Part shown: in pieces, positions 6,447 to 12,579 of the stretch | How the letters are laid out: each line of letters begins with the position of its first letter | How positions within the stretch are numbered: position 1 is the stretch's first letter | Source of the DNA: Actinomycetes bacterium | GTDB lineage: Bacteria; Actinomycetota; Actinomycetes; Mycobacteriales; Micromonosporaceae | NCBI GenBank assembly: GCA_023402505.1 | Contig: JAEYGD010000341.1 | Span: forward strand, 1 to 13,890 | Length of the DNA: 13,890 bases | Direction: 5' to 3' | Notes under the pieces: generated by a model | What the model was told of the DNA's origin: nothing | The model's input: only the letters and a program-made list of their open reading frames with translations | The model's database searches: none | Translations under genes and position numbers: made by a program

Positions 6447-6863
6447 ATGCTCAAGAGGCTCCGGTCCGTTCTCGCTGTGGTCGTGACGGCGAACGTGGCG
6501 CTCCTGGCGCTCGGTTCGCCCGCGCAGGCGGCCGACACCGCGTACAACACGAAGATCCAGTGGCTCACCGCGAACCCGGACGGCTCGATGGCCACGTCGT
6601 GCCGGACGATCTCCATCAAGTTGGACCGCGGGCGGTACGGCTGGGGCAACGTGCGGGGCGCCGACAACTTCTGGATCCGCGACATCGACCTCGCCAGCGG
6701 GACGTACACGTGGCGGACGTGTCTCGACCCGCGCGACGGTGGGCTCTACTACTTCACCTCGACGCTGGAGGCGACGTCGGCCCCGGCCAACATCCACCTC
6801 TGGACCTCGATCCCGGCGGACGGTCACTGGCGTTGGGGCAGCTACCTCGACCCCTACTTCTAG
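6447..6863 (+). CDS. Small secreted Trp-rich protein, function unknown
   Basis: The 138-residue protein has a clear Sec signal peptide: LKRLR at the N-terminus, a hydrophobic core at about residues 8-22, and an AQA cleavage motif at 26-28 that predicts a mature protein of about 110 residues starting at Ala29. The mature part has two cysteines (Cys52 and Cys92), which could form one disulfide, and many aromatics (Trp39, 66, 76, 89, 119, 128 and 130), suggesting a small compact beta domain. I do not recognise the family. ATG 6447 is chosen because GGAGG at 6437-6441 precedes it by 5 nt and because it puts the signal peptide at the N-terminus. The gene stands alone, convergent with the hydrolase gene, so its neighbours give no hint of function. 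Confidence 0.8.
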   Translation: MLKRLRSVLAVVVTANVALLALGSPAQAADTAYNTKIQWLTANPDGSMATSCRTISIKLDRGRYGWGNVRGADNFWIRDIDLASGTYTWRTCLDPRDGGLYYFTSTLEATSAPANIHLWTSIPADGHWRWGSYLDPYF

Positions 6864-6908
6864 GCCCGCGACGCGCCGCCCGCCGCCGGCGCCGGGTCGG
6901 CTCGACGG

Positions 6909-7622
6909 TCAGCCGGCGGCGGCGCGGTACGCGGCGAGCAGCGCCGCCACCCCACCGGTCCACGGCTCGCCGTGGCCCGGGATGACCCAGTCGACGTCGA
7001 TGCCCTCCAGCCGGGCCAGCGCCCCGGTGGCGGCCGCCGGGTCGTCGGTGAACGGTGCGGGCTGTGGCCCGGTGGTCCCGGTGAGGACGTGCCGGGTGGT
7101 GAGGGCGTCGCCGACGAACAGGGCCCGCGCGGCCGGGGCGTGCACCGCGACGCTGCCGGGGGAGTGCCCTGGCAGGCTGATGACCCGTGGTGCGCCGGGC
7201 AGGGGGAGCGTGTCGCCGTCGCGGAAGACGGTGACCTCCGCCGGGTAACGGGTGCGCAGGCCGCCCTTGCCGGCCGCGTAGGCGAGGAACCGGGCGGTCG
7301 GTGCCAGCCGCATCCGGCCCCAGGAGGGTTTGGTGCTCTCCTCGCCGCGTGCCCGCGCGGCGTCGGCCTCGTGCACGTACACCGGGACGCCGTTCTCGGC
7401 GCGCAACCGCTCGGCGAACCCCAGGTGGTCGGTGTCGCCGTGGGTCAGGACGATGCCGCGCACGTCGTCGAGGTCGCGGCCGGCGGCGTGCAACTCGGCG
7501 CGCAGCTCCCGGTAGTGGCCGGCGAGGCCCGCGTCGATGATCGTGACGCCGTCGGGCGCGACGATCAGGTGGACGGCGACGATGTCGTTGCCGATGCGGT
7601 GCAGCCCTGGTGTAAGTTCCAT
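6909..7622 (-). CDS. Metallo-beta-lactamase-fold metallo-hydrolase
   Basis: The 237-residue cytoplasmic protein is of glyoxalase-II-like MBL fold. Candidate metal ligands are His61, Asp63, Asp65 and His66 (LTHGDTDHLG), His153 (LPGHSPGS), Asp172 (FVGDAL) and His217 (IPGHGEP). The usual second His of HxHxDH is Asp63, a variant also found in other MBL subfamilies. The substrate is not readable: lactonase, thioesterase, glyoxalase or beta-lactamase-like roles are all possible. The ATG at 7622 follows a strong promoter (TTGACC-N18-TATCGT) whose -10 ends 7 nt before the start, so the mRNA is probably leaderless. The gene is divergent from a TetR regulator, with the palindromic operators between them, so it is very likely that regulator's target. 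Confidence 0.9.
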   Translation of the reverse strand: MELTPGLHRIGNDIVAVHLIVAPDGVTIIDAGLAGHYRELRAELHAAGRDLDDVRGIVLTHGDTDHLGFAERLRAENGVPVYVHEADAARARGEESTKPSWGRMRLAPTARFLAYAAGKGGLRTRYPAEVTVFRDGDTLPLPGAPRVISLPGHSPGSVAVHAPAARALFVGDALTTRHVLTGTTGPQPAPFTDDPAAATGALARLEGIDVDWVIPGHGEPWTGGVAALLAAYRAAAG

Positions 7623-7629
7623 GATGGCT

Positions 7630-7659
7630 ACGATAGTTAGCCATCATGGCTATGGTCAA
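7630..7659 (-). promoter_or_regulatory. Promoter of the MBL hydrolase gene (TTGACC-N18-TATCGT)
   Basis: On the minus strand, -35 TTGACC (7659-7654), an 18-bp spacer and -10 TATCGT (7635-7630) are followed by 7 nt and the ATG at 7622. This is the best sigma-70-type promoter in the window. No Shine-Dalgarno fits between it and the start codon. Confidence 0.7.
7651..7656 (+). promoter_or_regulatory. Candidate -10 (TATGGT) for the TetR gene
   Basis: TATGGT lies on the plus strand within P2, about 30 nt before the TetR start. No matching -35 is evident. If it is used, the regulator would also control itself through the same operators. Confidence 0.35.
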
Positions 7660-7686
7660 TAGCCATGCCGAGGGGAGGAGGTGTCG

Positions 7687-8250
7687 GTGCCCACACCCGA
7701 GCGCACCACGACCGAGGCCGTCATCGCCGCGGGCCGGGCGATCGTCGAGGACGGGGGGTTGGACGCGCTCACCATGCAGGCCGTCGCGGCCCGGGTCGGC
7801 GTCCGCGCGCCGTCGCTCTACAAGCGCGTACGCGACCGGGACGAACTCGTCCGGCGGATCGTCGAGGCGACGGTCGAGGATCTGGGTGCCCGGCTCCGGG
7901 CCGCCGCCGCCCGCACCGGCGACGACCCGCGCTACGCCCTCGTCCGGCTCGCGCACGAGCTACGCGCGTTCGCCCACGAGCGACCCCACGGCTACCGGCT
8001 CGTGTTCGGTCCGATGCCGTCCGGCGCGCGACCCGAACCCGACCTGCTCGCCCGCGCGAGCGCCCCGGTGCTGGACGCCGCGCGGCAGCTCGCCGGTGAC
8101 CAGAACGCGCTGGAGGCGGCGCGCACCGTGACCGCGTGGGCGAACGGCTTCCTGTTCATGGAACTCGCCGACGCGTTCCGGCTCGGCGGCGACGTGGACC
8201 GGGCGTACGCGTGGGGGGCCGCCAGGATCGTCGACGCGATAGCGCGCTGA
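7687..8250 (+). CDS. TetR-family transcriptional regulator (WHG-type C-terminal domain)
   Basis: The 187-residue protein has a TetR N-terminal helix-turn-helix at about residues 8-55, with VIAAGRAIVEDGGLDALTM and VAARVGVRAPSLYKRVRDRDEL. The C-terminal ligand domain resembles the WHG/TetR_C_33 type, with LRAFAHERPHGYRLVFG and a last segment ANGFLFMELADAFRLGG. The GTG at 7687 is chosen because GGAGG at 7674-7678 precedes it by 8 nt; the in-frame GTG at 7681 would leave only 2 nt. The gene is divergent from the MBL hydrolase, and the palindromes between them are the natural binding site. It is probably a ligand-released repressor of the hydrolase and of itself. The ligand is unknown and may be the hydrolase substrate or product. 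Confidence 0.9.
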   Translation: MPTPERTTTEAVIAAGRAIVEDGGLDALTMQAVAARVGVRAPSLYKRVRDRDELVRRIVEATVEDLGARLRAAAARTGDDPRYALVRLAHELRAFAHERPHGYRLVFGPMPSGARPEPDLLARASAPVLDAARQLAGDQNALEAARTVTAWANGFLFMELADAFRLGGDVDRAYAWGAARIVDAIAR

Positions 8251-8265
8251 CACCCGGACGTCCGC

Positions 8266-9315
8266 TCAGGCCGGCGAGGTCAACCGGCCGGCGGCGGCGA
8301 GCCGCCGGACGACGGCCTCGTGCGGCACGGCGTGGCTGGTGCGCCCGCCCGCGCCCCGGGTGGTCGTGGCGGTGAGGAGCGAGTTGAGCAGCGCCTCCTC
8401 GACCGAGTCGAGGACCGCCGCGAAGATCGGGTCGAGCTGCGGGTCGGGGATCAGCGGCCGGCCCGGCGGGGCCGTGCTGAACGCGATCGCGTAGTCGCCG
8501 CTGCCGTTGCTGTACGACGCGCCGACCCGACCCATGGCGAAGATGGCCCGCCGGGCGAGGCGACCGAGCTGCCGGGCGTCCAGCGGCGCGTCGGTGGCCA
8601 CCACGATCATGCAGGAGTTGCCGGCGGGCTCCGCCCGGTCGGCGGCCGGCACCAGCTCCCCGACCGGCAGCGGCACACCGAGGGCGGTCAGCACACCGCC
8701 GAAGTTGGACTGGGTGAGGGCGCCGACCGTCACCGGGCGGCCGGCGGCCGGCACCGTGCGGGACGCGGTGCCGATCCCGCCCTTGTAGCCGAGGGCCGTG
8801 GTGCCCGTCCCGGCGCCGACGCACCCCTCCGCCGGCGCGTCGGCCGAGGCGGTGGTCACCGCGTCGAGCACGTCCGTCTCGCTGATCGGGCGGCGGCGGA
8901 TGTCCGAGAGGTGGCCGTCGTTGGTCTCGCCCACCAGCGGGTTGAACGAGATCCCGTCCGGCCGGCGGGCCATCAGCCAGGTGAGCAGCGCGTCCGCGGC
9001 CCGGAACACCGACAGCGTGGCGGTGAGCACGATCGGCGACTCGAGTACGCCGAGCTCGTCGACCTGGGTCGAGCCGACCAGCTTGCCGTAGCCGTTGCCG
9101 GCGTACACGGCCGCCGGCAGGGACCACCGCCCGGGGCCGAGCTGGGCCGGCACCACCGCCGTGACGCCGGTGTGCAGGTCGCGGCCGTCGTCGAGGGTCG
9201 TGTGCCCCACCAGGACACCGGGGACGTCGGTGATCGCGTTGTGCGGCCCGGTGGGTAGTGGCCCGACGACGATCCCCAGGTCGCGGGCGCGGATCGGTGG
9301 CGTCATCGTGCTCAT
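8266..9315 (-). CDS. P1-family peptidase (DmpA/BapA-type aminopeptidase)
   Basis: The 349-residue protein is an N-terminal-nucleophile hydrolase of the DmpA/BapA (MEROPS S58) family. These enzymes mature by self-cleavage into two chains and remove N-terminal residues, including D- and beta-amino acids. The cleavage site is visible as GN-SCMIVVATDAPL, with candidate nucleophile Ser234 after Asn233. Other conserved parts are ITDVPGVLVGHTT (28-40), YAGNGYGK (71-78), FNPLVGETNDG (124-134), GAGTGTTALGYKGGIGTAS (167-185), SNFGG (203-207) and SNGSGD (269-274). No signal peptide is seen. Start 9315 is chosen because its ATG overlaps the TGA of the upstream winged-helix gene (ATGA at 9312-9315), a coupled arrangement; ATG 9306 is an alternative. 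The natural substrate is unknown. Confidence 0.92.
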   Translation of the reverse strand: MSTMTPPIRARDLGIVVGPLPTGPHNAITDVPGVLVGHTTLDDGRDLHTGVTAVVPAQLGPGRWSLPAAVYAGNGYGKLVGSTQVDELGVLESPIVLTATLSVFRAADALLTWLMARRPDGISFNPLVGETNDGHLSDIRRRPISETDVLDAVTTASADAPAEGCVGAGTGTTALGYKGGIGTASRTVPAAGRPVTVGALTQSNFGGVLTALGVPLPVGELVPAADRAEPAGNSCMIVVATDAPLDARQLGRLARRAIFAMGRVGASYSNGSGDYAIAFSTAPPGRPLIPDPQLDPIFAAVLDSVEEALLNSLLTATTTRGAGGRTSHAVPHEAVVRRLAAAGRLTSPA

Positions 9316-10403
9316 GACGCCGGCCACCGCACGTCCAGGCGCAGCCACCGGGCGAGGTCCTCGACCTCGGCGCGGACCGCGGCGGCGACGGCCGGTGTGA
9401 AGGGGACGTCCTCGTGGACGGCGTTGACGACCAGTACGCCGGCCCGGCGGTCGGCGGCGGCGTCCAGCTTGCCGACGAGCCGGTCGTCATGGAGGACGGG
9501 GAGGGCGAAGTAGCCCCACCGGCGCTTGCCGGCGGGCTTGTACATCTCGAGGACGTACTCGAATCCGAAGAGCTGCTCGGCGCGGACCCGGTCGTGGATC
9601 AGCCGGTCGAAGGGCGACAGCAGCGCGGTGCGCCCCTGGAACGGCAGCCCGACGTACGCCGGGTGGACCCGCCAGGTGCCCGGCGTGTCCTCGACGGTGA
9701 CCTCCTGCCCGGCGTCGCCGGCGTACGGCGACTCGCCGGGTATCTGCGGGCCGGTGGCCCGGGCGATGCCGAGCGCCGCGAGCCGGCGTTCGTTGCGGAT
9801 CCGCGCCGCGACGTCACGGTCGAGGCTCGCCAGGCCGGCCGGGTGGACCCGCTCGGGAAGGTCCCAGTAGCGTTGCCGCCCCTTGCGGCCGGAAATGGCG
9901 ACCTCTCCGCGCGACGCCATGGCCTCCAGCATCCTGGTGACGTTCCGGTTGTTGGTCCAGCCGGACGACGGCCAGGGCACCACACTCGTGTCGGGGATGT
10001 CCCGGGAGAGCAGCGGCCCGCCGCGTGCCAGCAGGGCCAGGACGTCCCGGCGGAAGGGCTCGTTCGCTTCGAGCCACGCGCGCGTGGACGGGTGCGCCGG
10101 GGTGCCGCGGGCCTCGGCGATCACGGCGGGCAGGTCGCGCGGGGACCGGATGTAGGCGACGGTCTCGACGAGGGTGCGGTCGGTCTCGACCGCCCTGGTC
10201 AGGTCGGCGGGATCGTAGCCGGAGCCGAGCCGGCTCCACAGGACGAGGTCGGCGCTCGGCGCGATGGCGGCGGTGGGGTCGATCTGCAGGAACGTCAGGC
10301 GTTCGACGACCTCGACGATGCCGGTCGGGCGGGGCACGTCGAGCAGCTGCGCGTGGATCGCGACGCGACGGGCCTCCTCCTTCGTCAGACGCGGGACGGC
10401 CAT
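9312..10403 (-). CDS. Winged-helix DNA glycosylase-like protein, YcaQ/AlkX type (HTH_42)
   Basis: The 363-residue protein matches the DUF1006/HTH_42 family, which includes E. coli YcaQ (AlkX) and the antibiotic-resistance glycosylase AlkZ; these excise alkylated bases and open DNA interstrand crosslinks. The catalytic-site motif is visible as LQIDPTAAIAPSADLVLWSRL, giving a QxD triplet at Gln40-x-Asp42. As I recall, QxD marks the AlkX-like branch and QxQ the AlkZ branch. Further family patterns are LEAMASRGEVAISGRKGRQRYWDLPERVHP (winged helix, about 170-200) and LLSPFDRLIHDRVRAEQLFGFEY with KRRWGYFALPVL near the C-terminus. ATG 10403 is preferred because TAGGGT ends 7 nt upstream (leaderless); ATG 10433 would add ten residues. 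It is translationally coupled to the P1 peptidase gene. Confidence 0.85.
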   Translation of the reverse strand: MAVPRLTKEEARRVAIHAQLLDVPRPTGIVEVVERLTFLQIDPTAAIAPSADLVLWSRLGSGYDPADLTRAVETDRTLVETVAYIRSPRDLPAVIAEARGTPAHPSTRAWLEANEPFRRDVLALLARGGPLLSRDIPDTSVVPWPSSGWTNNRNVTRMLEAMASRGEVAISGRKGRQRYWDLPERVHPAGLASLDRDVAARIRNERRLAALGIARATGPQIPGESPYAGDAGQEVTVEDTPGTWRVHPAYVGLPFQGRTALLSPFDRLIHDRVRAEQLFGFEYVLEMYKPAGKRRWGYFALPVLHDDRLVGKLDAAADRRAGVLVVNAVHEDVPFTPAVAAAVRAEVEDLARWLRLDVRWPAS

Positions 10404-10410
10404 GCCGGCG

Positions 10411-10416
10411 ACCCTA
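10411..10416 (-). promoter_or_regulatory. Putative -10 box (TAGGGT) for a leaderless mRNA of the YcaQ-like gene
   Basis: Read on the minus strand, TAGGGT (10416-10411) is followed by exactly 7 nt and the ATG at 10403, the same geometry as at 2662 and 7630. A GGGAGG further upstream is 16 nt from the start, too far for a good ribosome site. No -35 is evident. Confidence 0.45.
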
Positions 10417-10439
10417 ACGCCTCCCGACGACATCCGGCC

Positions 10440-10493
10440 GTCGCCGTCGTCGCTGCAGTCGTCGCCGTCGTCGCCGTCGTGGCCGTCGCCGTT
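10440..10493. repeat. GTC/GCC trinucleotide repeat between divergent genes
   Basis: Eighteen consecutive triplets, almost all GTC or GCC, fill much of the 135-bp gap between the YcaQ-like gene and the Rho-N-like gene. Read on the plus strand in the downstream gene's frame they would give a Val/Ala string. I treat the tract as non-coding because no start codon with a ribosome site precedes it. Confidence 0.6.
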
Positions 10494-10538
10494 CGGGTGC
10501 CGAGGTTTCCGGTTCCCGACCGCCGGGAAGCCAGCGCC

Positions 10539-11111
10539 ATGGCCGAGACCTTCGCGGATCAGGACCTCGCGACGCTGCGGTCCATCGCACGCGGCGCCGG
10601 GATACCGGACACCGAGCGCATGCCGCACGACGAACTGGTGGACATGTTGCGCCGGGCCGGACTGGCCGAGCCGGACGCCCGGCCGGTCGACACCGAACTC
10701 GCCGAAACCGGCGGATCGGGTGACTACCACGCACGAGGTGTCGGGCGGCGCGAGTCGGCCGGCGGGCCGGGTGCCCAGACGGGCGCCGAGTACGTGGATC
10801 AGCCGACGCGGGATCCGGCCGGGCTGTCCGGGTTGCCCCGCAGCGACCTGGACCTGGGGGACCGGAGCACCGGCGGGCGGGCCGCCGAGGAGGCGGTCGG
10901 CGCCCGGCGCGGCGAGACGACGATCGACGACCGGGCCCAGGACGCGCGGGGCGTACAGGGCGAGAACCGGGATCCGGCCCGGCTGTCCGGGTTGCCCCGC
11001 AGCGACCTGGACCTGGGGGACCGGAGCACCGGCGGGCGGGCCGCCGAGGAGGCGATCGGCGCCCGGCCCGGCGAGTCCGGTACCGAGATCGACGATCGTA
11101 CGGAGCGCTGA
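10539..11111 (+). CDS. Rho-N/SAP-like small protein with an internal duplication, function unknown
   Basis: The 190-residue hydrophilic protein starts with a helical segment at about residues 8-41 (LATLRSIARGAGIPDTERMPHDELVDMLRRAG) that resembles the Rho N-terminal/SAP-like fold, a small nucleic-acid-binding or adaptor module. The rest looks disordered and is rich in Gly, Asp, Arg and Glu. It contains two 36-residue copies (91-126 and 144-179) that begin RDPA and share LSGLPRSDLDLGDRSTGGRA, differing at three residues. Each copy is followed within a few residues by an IDDR motif. ATG 10539 is chosen because the Rho-N-like segment follows at once; its ribosome site (GGGAAG, 10 nt upstream) is weak and no promoter is clear. 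I do not recognise the whole protein. Its product may act on DNA or RNA, but that is only inferred from the N-terminus. Confidence 0.7.
   Translation: MAETFADQDLATLRSIARGAGIPDTERMPHDELVDMLRRAGLAEPDARPVDTELAETGGSGDYHARGVGRRESAGGPGAQTGAEYVDQPTRDPAGLSGLPRSDLDLGDRSTGGRAAEEAVGARRGETTIDDRAQDARGVQGENRDPARLSGLPRSDLDLGDRSTGGRAAEEAIGARPGESGTEIDDRTER
10809..10916 (+). repeat. 108-bp direct repeat, copy 1
   Basis: This copy begins CGGGATCCGGCC and ends CGGCGAG. It matches 10968-11075 at 105 of 108 positions, with a period of 159 bp (53 codons). It encodes residues 91-126 of the Rho-N-like protein. Confidence 0.9.
10968..11075 (+). repeat. 108-bp direct repeat, copy 2
   Basis: This is the second copy of the segment at 10809-10916 and encodes residues 144-179. 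The three base differences all change the amino acid (Gly to Arg, Val to Ile, Arg to Pro), with no silent change, which suggests a recent duplication or gene conversion. Confidence 0.9.
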
Positions 11112-11215
11112 CCGGAGCGGTTTTCTTCGTCGCCGGTGGTGTGACGCCCGGGGCGATCGGGGTACTGCTGGCCGCATCGGCCTTCTTCGTGCTCCGATCT
11201 GCGGGGGGTGATCGC

Positions 11216-11641
11216 ATGGGCGACCGGGAACGCGTGCCCAGGCTGTGCTCGGTGGTGCTCGACTGCACCGACGCCCGGGCGCTCGCCGAGTTCTACCGGG
11301 CCCTGCTGGGCCTGGTCTACCGGCCGGGCGACGAGCCGCCCGAGTCGGGCCCGGACGAGCGCGGTCGCGACTGGCTCGTGCTGAGGAACCCGGACGGCGG
11401 TACCCAGCTGGCGTTCCAGCAGGTCGACGAGTTGCCCGAGGCGACCTGGCCGGAGCACCGGGTGCCGCAGCAGCTGCACCTGGACCTGACCGTGTCGTCG
11501 GTGGCCGAGCTGGACGAGCAGCACGAGCGGGTGCTGCGGCTCGGTGGTCGGCTGCGGTTGGACCGCAGCGACGACCCCGAGGAGCCGCTACGGGTGTACG
11601 CGGACCCGGCGGGCCACCCGTTCTGCGTGTTCGTCGCCTAG
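11216..11641 (+). CDS. VOC-fold (glyoxalase/bleomycin-resistance superfamily) protein
   Basis: The 141-residue protein has the paired beta-alpha-beta-beta-beta modules of the vicinal oxygen chelate superfamily. The first is at about residues 9-70 (SVVLDCTDARALAEFYRALLGL, then WLVLRNPDGGTQLAFQQV). The second is at about 85-140 (QQLHLDLTVSSVAELDEQHERVLRLGG, then RVYADPAGHPFCVFV). The ADPAGHPFC ending is typical of the Glyoxalase_6-like actinobacterial group, whose substrates are mostly unknown. His88 is a candidate metal ligand. ATG 11216 is chosen because of the conserved N-terminus and the G-rich GGGGGGTG just upstream. An in-frame GTG at 11141 would add a hydrophobic 25-residue segment. The gene is convergent with the FCD regulator, only 15 bp away. 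Confidence 0.85.
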   Translation: MGDRERVPRLCSVVLDCTDARALAEFYRALLGLVYRPGDEPPESGPDERGRDWLVLRNPDGGTQLAFQQVDELPEATWPEHRVPQQLHLDLTVSSVAELDEQHERVLRLGGRLRLDRSDDPEEPLRVYADPAGHPFCVFVA

Positions 11642-11656
11642 GCGGGGTCGCGCGGC

Positions 11657-12454
11657 TCAGGGCCGCAGCAGGATCTCGCCCCGCCCCACCGCCGGGTCGG
11701 CGGCCTGCTCCCAGATCGCCTTCATCTCGTCGAAGGCGTGCTCCATGATCTCCACCATGGCGCTGCGGGCGCGGTCGCCGTCGCGTCGCTGGATCGCCTG
11801 GGCCACGTCGGCGTGCAGCTGGAGCGCCTGCTCGTGCGGGTGGTGCGGCATCAGGTTGTAGTGGTGCCGGCCGCTGAGCACCTCGGCCACCAGGTCCTGG
11901 AGCTTGACGAACATCTCGTTGCCGGACGCGGCCAGCACCCGCCGGTGGAACTCGATGTCCAGGCGGAGGAACCGCTCCTCGTCGCCGGCCTTGCCGGCGG
12001 CCCACATCTTGGCGGCCAGACCGACGAGCTCACTGGCGTCGTCGTGGCCGATGCGTTCGGCGGCCAGCCAGGCGGCGTGCGGTTCGACCGCCGTCCGCAG
12101 CTCGGTGATCGAGCGGATCTGGCCGATGCGGCCGGCCGAGGCGAGCCGCCAGCGGATCACCTGCGGGTCGAAGACGTTCCACGCGTCCGGCGTGCGGATC
12201 ATGACGCCGACGCGGCGGCGGGTCTCGATAAACCCGATCGACGCCAGCACCCGGAGCACCTCGCGGACCACCGAGCGGGAGACCGCGTACCGGTCGACCA
12301 GCTCGTCGATGTTGAGGATCGAGCCGGGCGGAAGCTCCCCGCCGCAGATGGCGGTGCCGAGGTCGTCGAGGACGCGTGCGTGCAGCCCGGCCTCGGCAGG
12401 GGCGTTCTGGGCGGCTGGGCCCCCGGGGGAGTACCGTTCCACGCCACGGAGCAT
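11657..12454 (-). CDS. GntR-family transcriptional regulator, FCD (FadR/DgoR-like) subfamily
   Basis: The 265-residue regulator has an N-terminal winged helix at about residues 23-88 (LGTAICGGELPPGSIL, then LVDRYAVSRSVVREVLRVLASIGFI and a wing). A C-terminal all-helical FCD ligand domain covers about 115-245. Candidate FCD metal ligands are Asp166 and His170 (LDIEFHRRV), His214 (HADVAQAI) and His239. The VFDPQVIRWRL linker is reminiscent of sugar-acid regulators such as DgoR. ATG 12454 is chosen because the sequence upstream turns AT-rich and carries the divergent promoter, although the frame stays open to 12577; AAGAGG lies 14 nt before the start. The gene is divergent from the sugar-binding lipoprotein and probably regulates it. 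The inducer is unknown. Confidence 0.88.
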   Translation of the reverse strand: MLRGVERYSPGGPAAQNAPAEAGLHARVLDDLGTAICGGELPPGSILNIDELVDRYAVSRSVVREVLRVLASIGFIETRRRVGVMIRTPDAWNVFDPQVIRWRLASAGRIGQIRSITELRTAVEPHAAWLAAERIGHDDASELVGLAAKMWAAGKAGDEERFLRLDIEFHRRVLAASGNEMFVKLQDLVAEVLSGRHHYNLMPHHPHEQALQLHADVAQAIQRRDGDRARSAMVEIMEHAFDEMKAIWEQAADPAVGRGEILLRP

Positions 12455-12472
12455 ATCAGTTAGATCAACCTC

Positions 12473-12502
12473 TTGAATAAATCTGCTTTTTCGACCTAGC
12501 AT
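12473..12502 (+). promoter_or_regulatory. Promoter of the ABC transporter lipoprotein gene (TTGAAT-N18-TAGCAT)
   Basis: TTGAAT at 12473-12478 and TAGCAT at 12497-12502, with an 18-bp spacer, make a good sigma-70-type promoter. Transcription would start near 12509 with a leader of about 70 nt. The region is conspicuously AT-rich for this genome. Confidence 0.65.
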
Positions 12503-12520
12503 CCGGACGTTAAGCGGATG
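12500..12520 (+). promoter_or_regulatory. Candidate operator (CATCCG-N9-CGGATG)
   Basis: A perfect 6-bp inverted repeat spanning 21 bp overlaps the -10 and the predicted transcription start of the lipoprotein gene. This is a repression position that would suit the divergent FCD regulator. The arms are short, so chance is possible. Confidence 0.4.
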
Positions 12521-12579
12521 TAAACACTGAGGTAGCGCCCCACCCAGGGGCAGCGACCGGGACAGAAGGAGAGACAAGA

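Larger units (their letters stand above)
7619..7667. promoter_or_regulatory. Double overlapping palindrome, probable TetR operator
   Basis: There are two perfect inverted repeats. P1 is CCATGATGGCTA (7619-7630), a 7-nt spacer and TAGCCATCATGG (7638-7649). P2 is CATGGCTAT (7645-7653), spacer GGTCA and ATAGCCATG (7659-7667). Together they contain four copies of the heptamer ATGGCTA/TAGCCAT, starting at 7624, 7638, 7646 and 7660. The centres are 22 bp apart, about two helical turns. The hydrolase -10 fills the P1 spacer and its -35 starts in the P2 spacer, so binding should block that promoter. Confidence 0.85.

Noticed and set aside
6886..6895. CCGGCGCCGG palindrome between convergent genes as a terminator
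   Set aside because: It has no loop and no T-tract, and such palindromes are expected by chance in this base composition.
10440..10538. Val/Ala-rich membrane anchor in frame with the Rho-N-like protein
   Set aside because: It arises from the trinucleotide tract. There is no start codon with a ribosome site, and the following residues are unlike a signal peptide.
9312..12005. Very long minus-strand open frame (897 codons)
   Set aside because: Only its last 364 codons (9312-10403) look like a real protein. The rest is Arg/Pro/Gly-rich translation antisense to the Rho-N-like gene and in shadow frames of other genes, a common artefact at this GC content.
12455..12577. N-terminal extension of the FCD regulator up to 12577
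   Set aside because: The stretch is AT-rich, contains the divergent promoter, and encodes no family-like residues.
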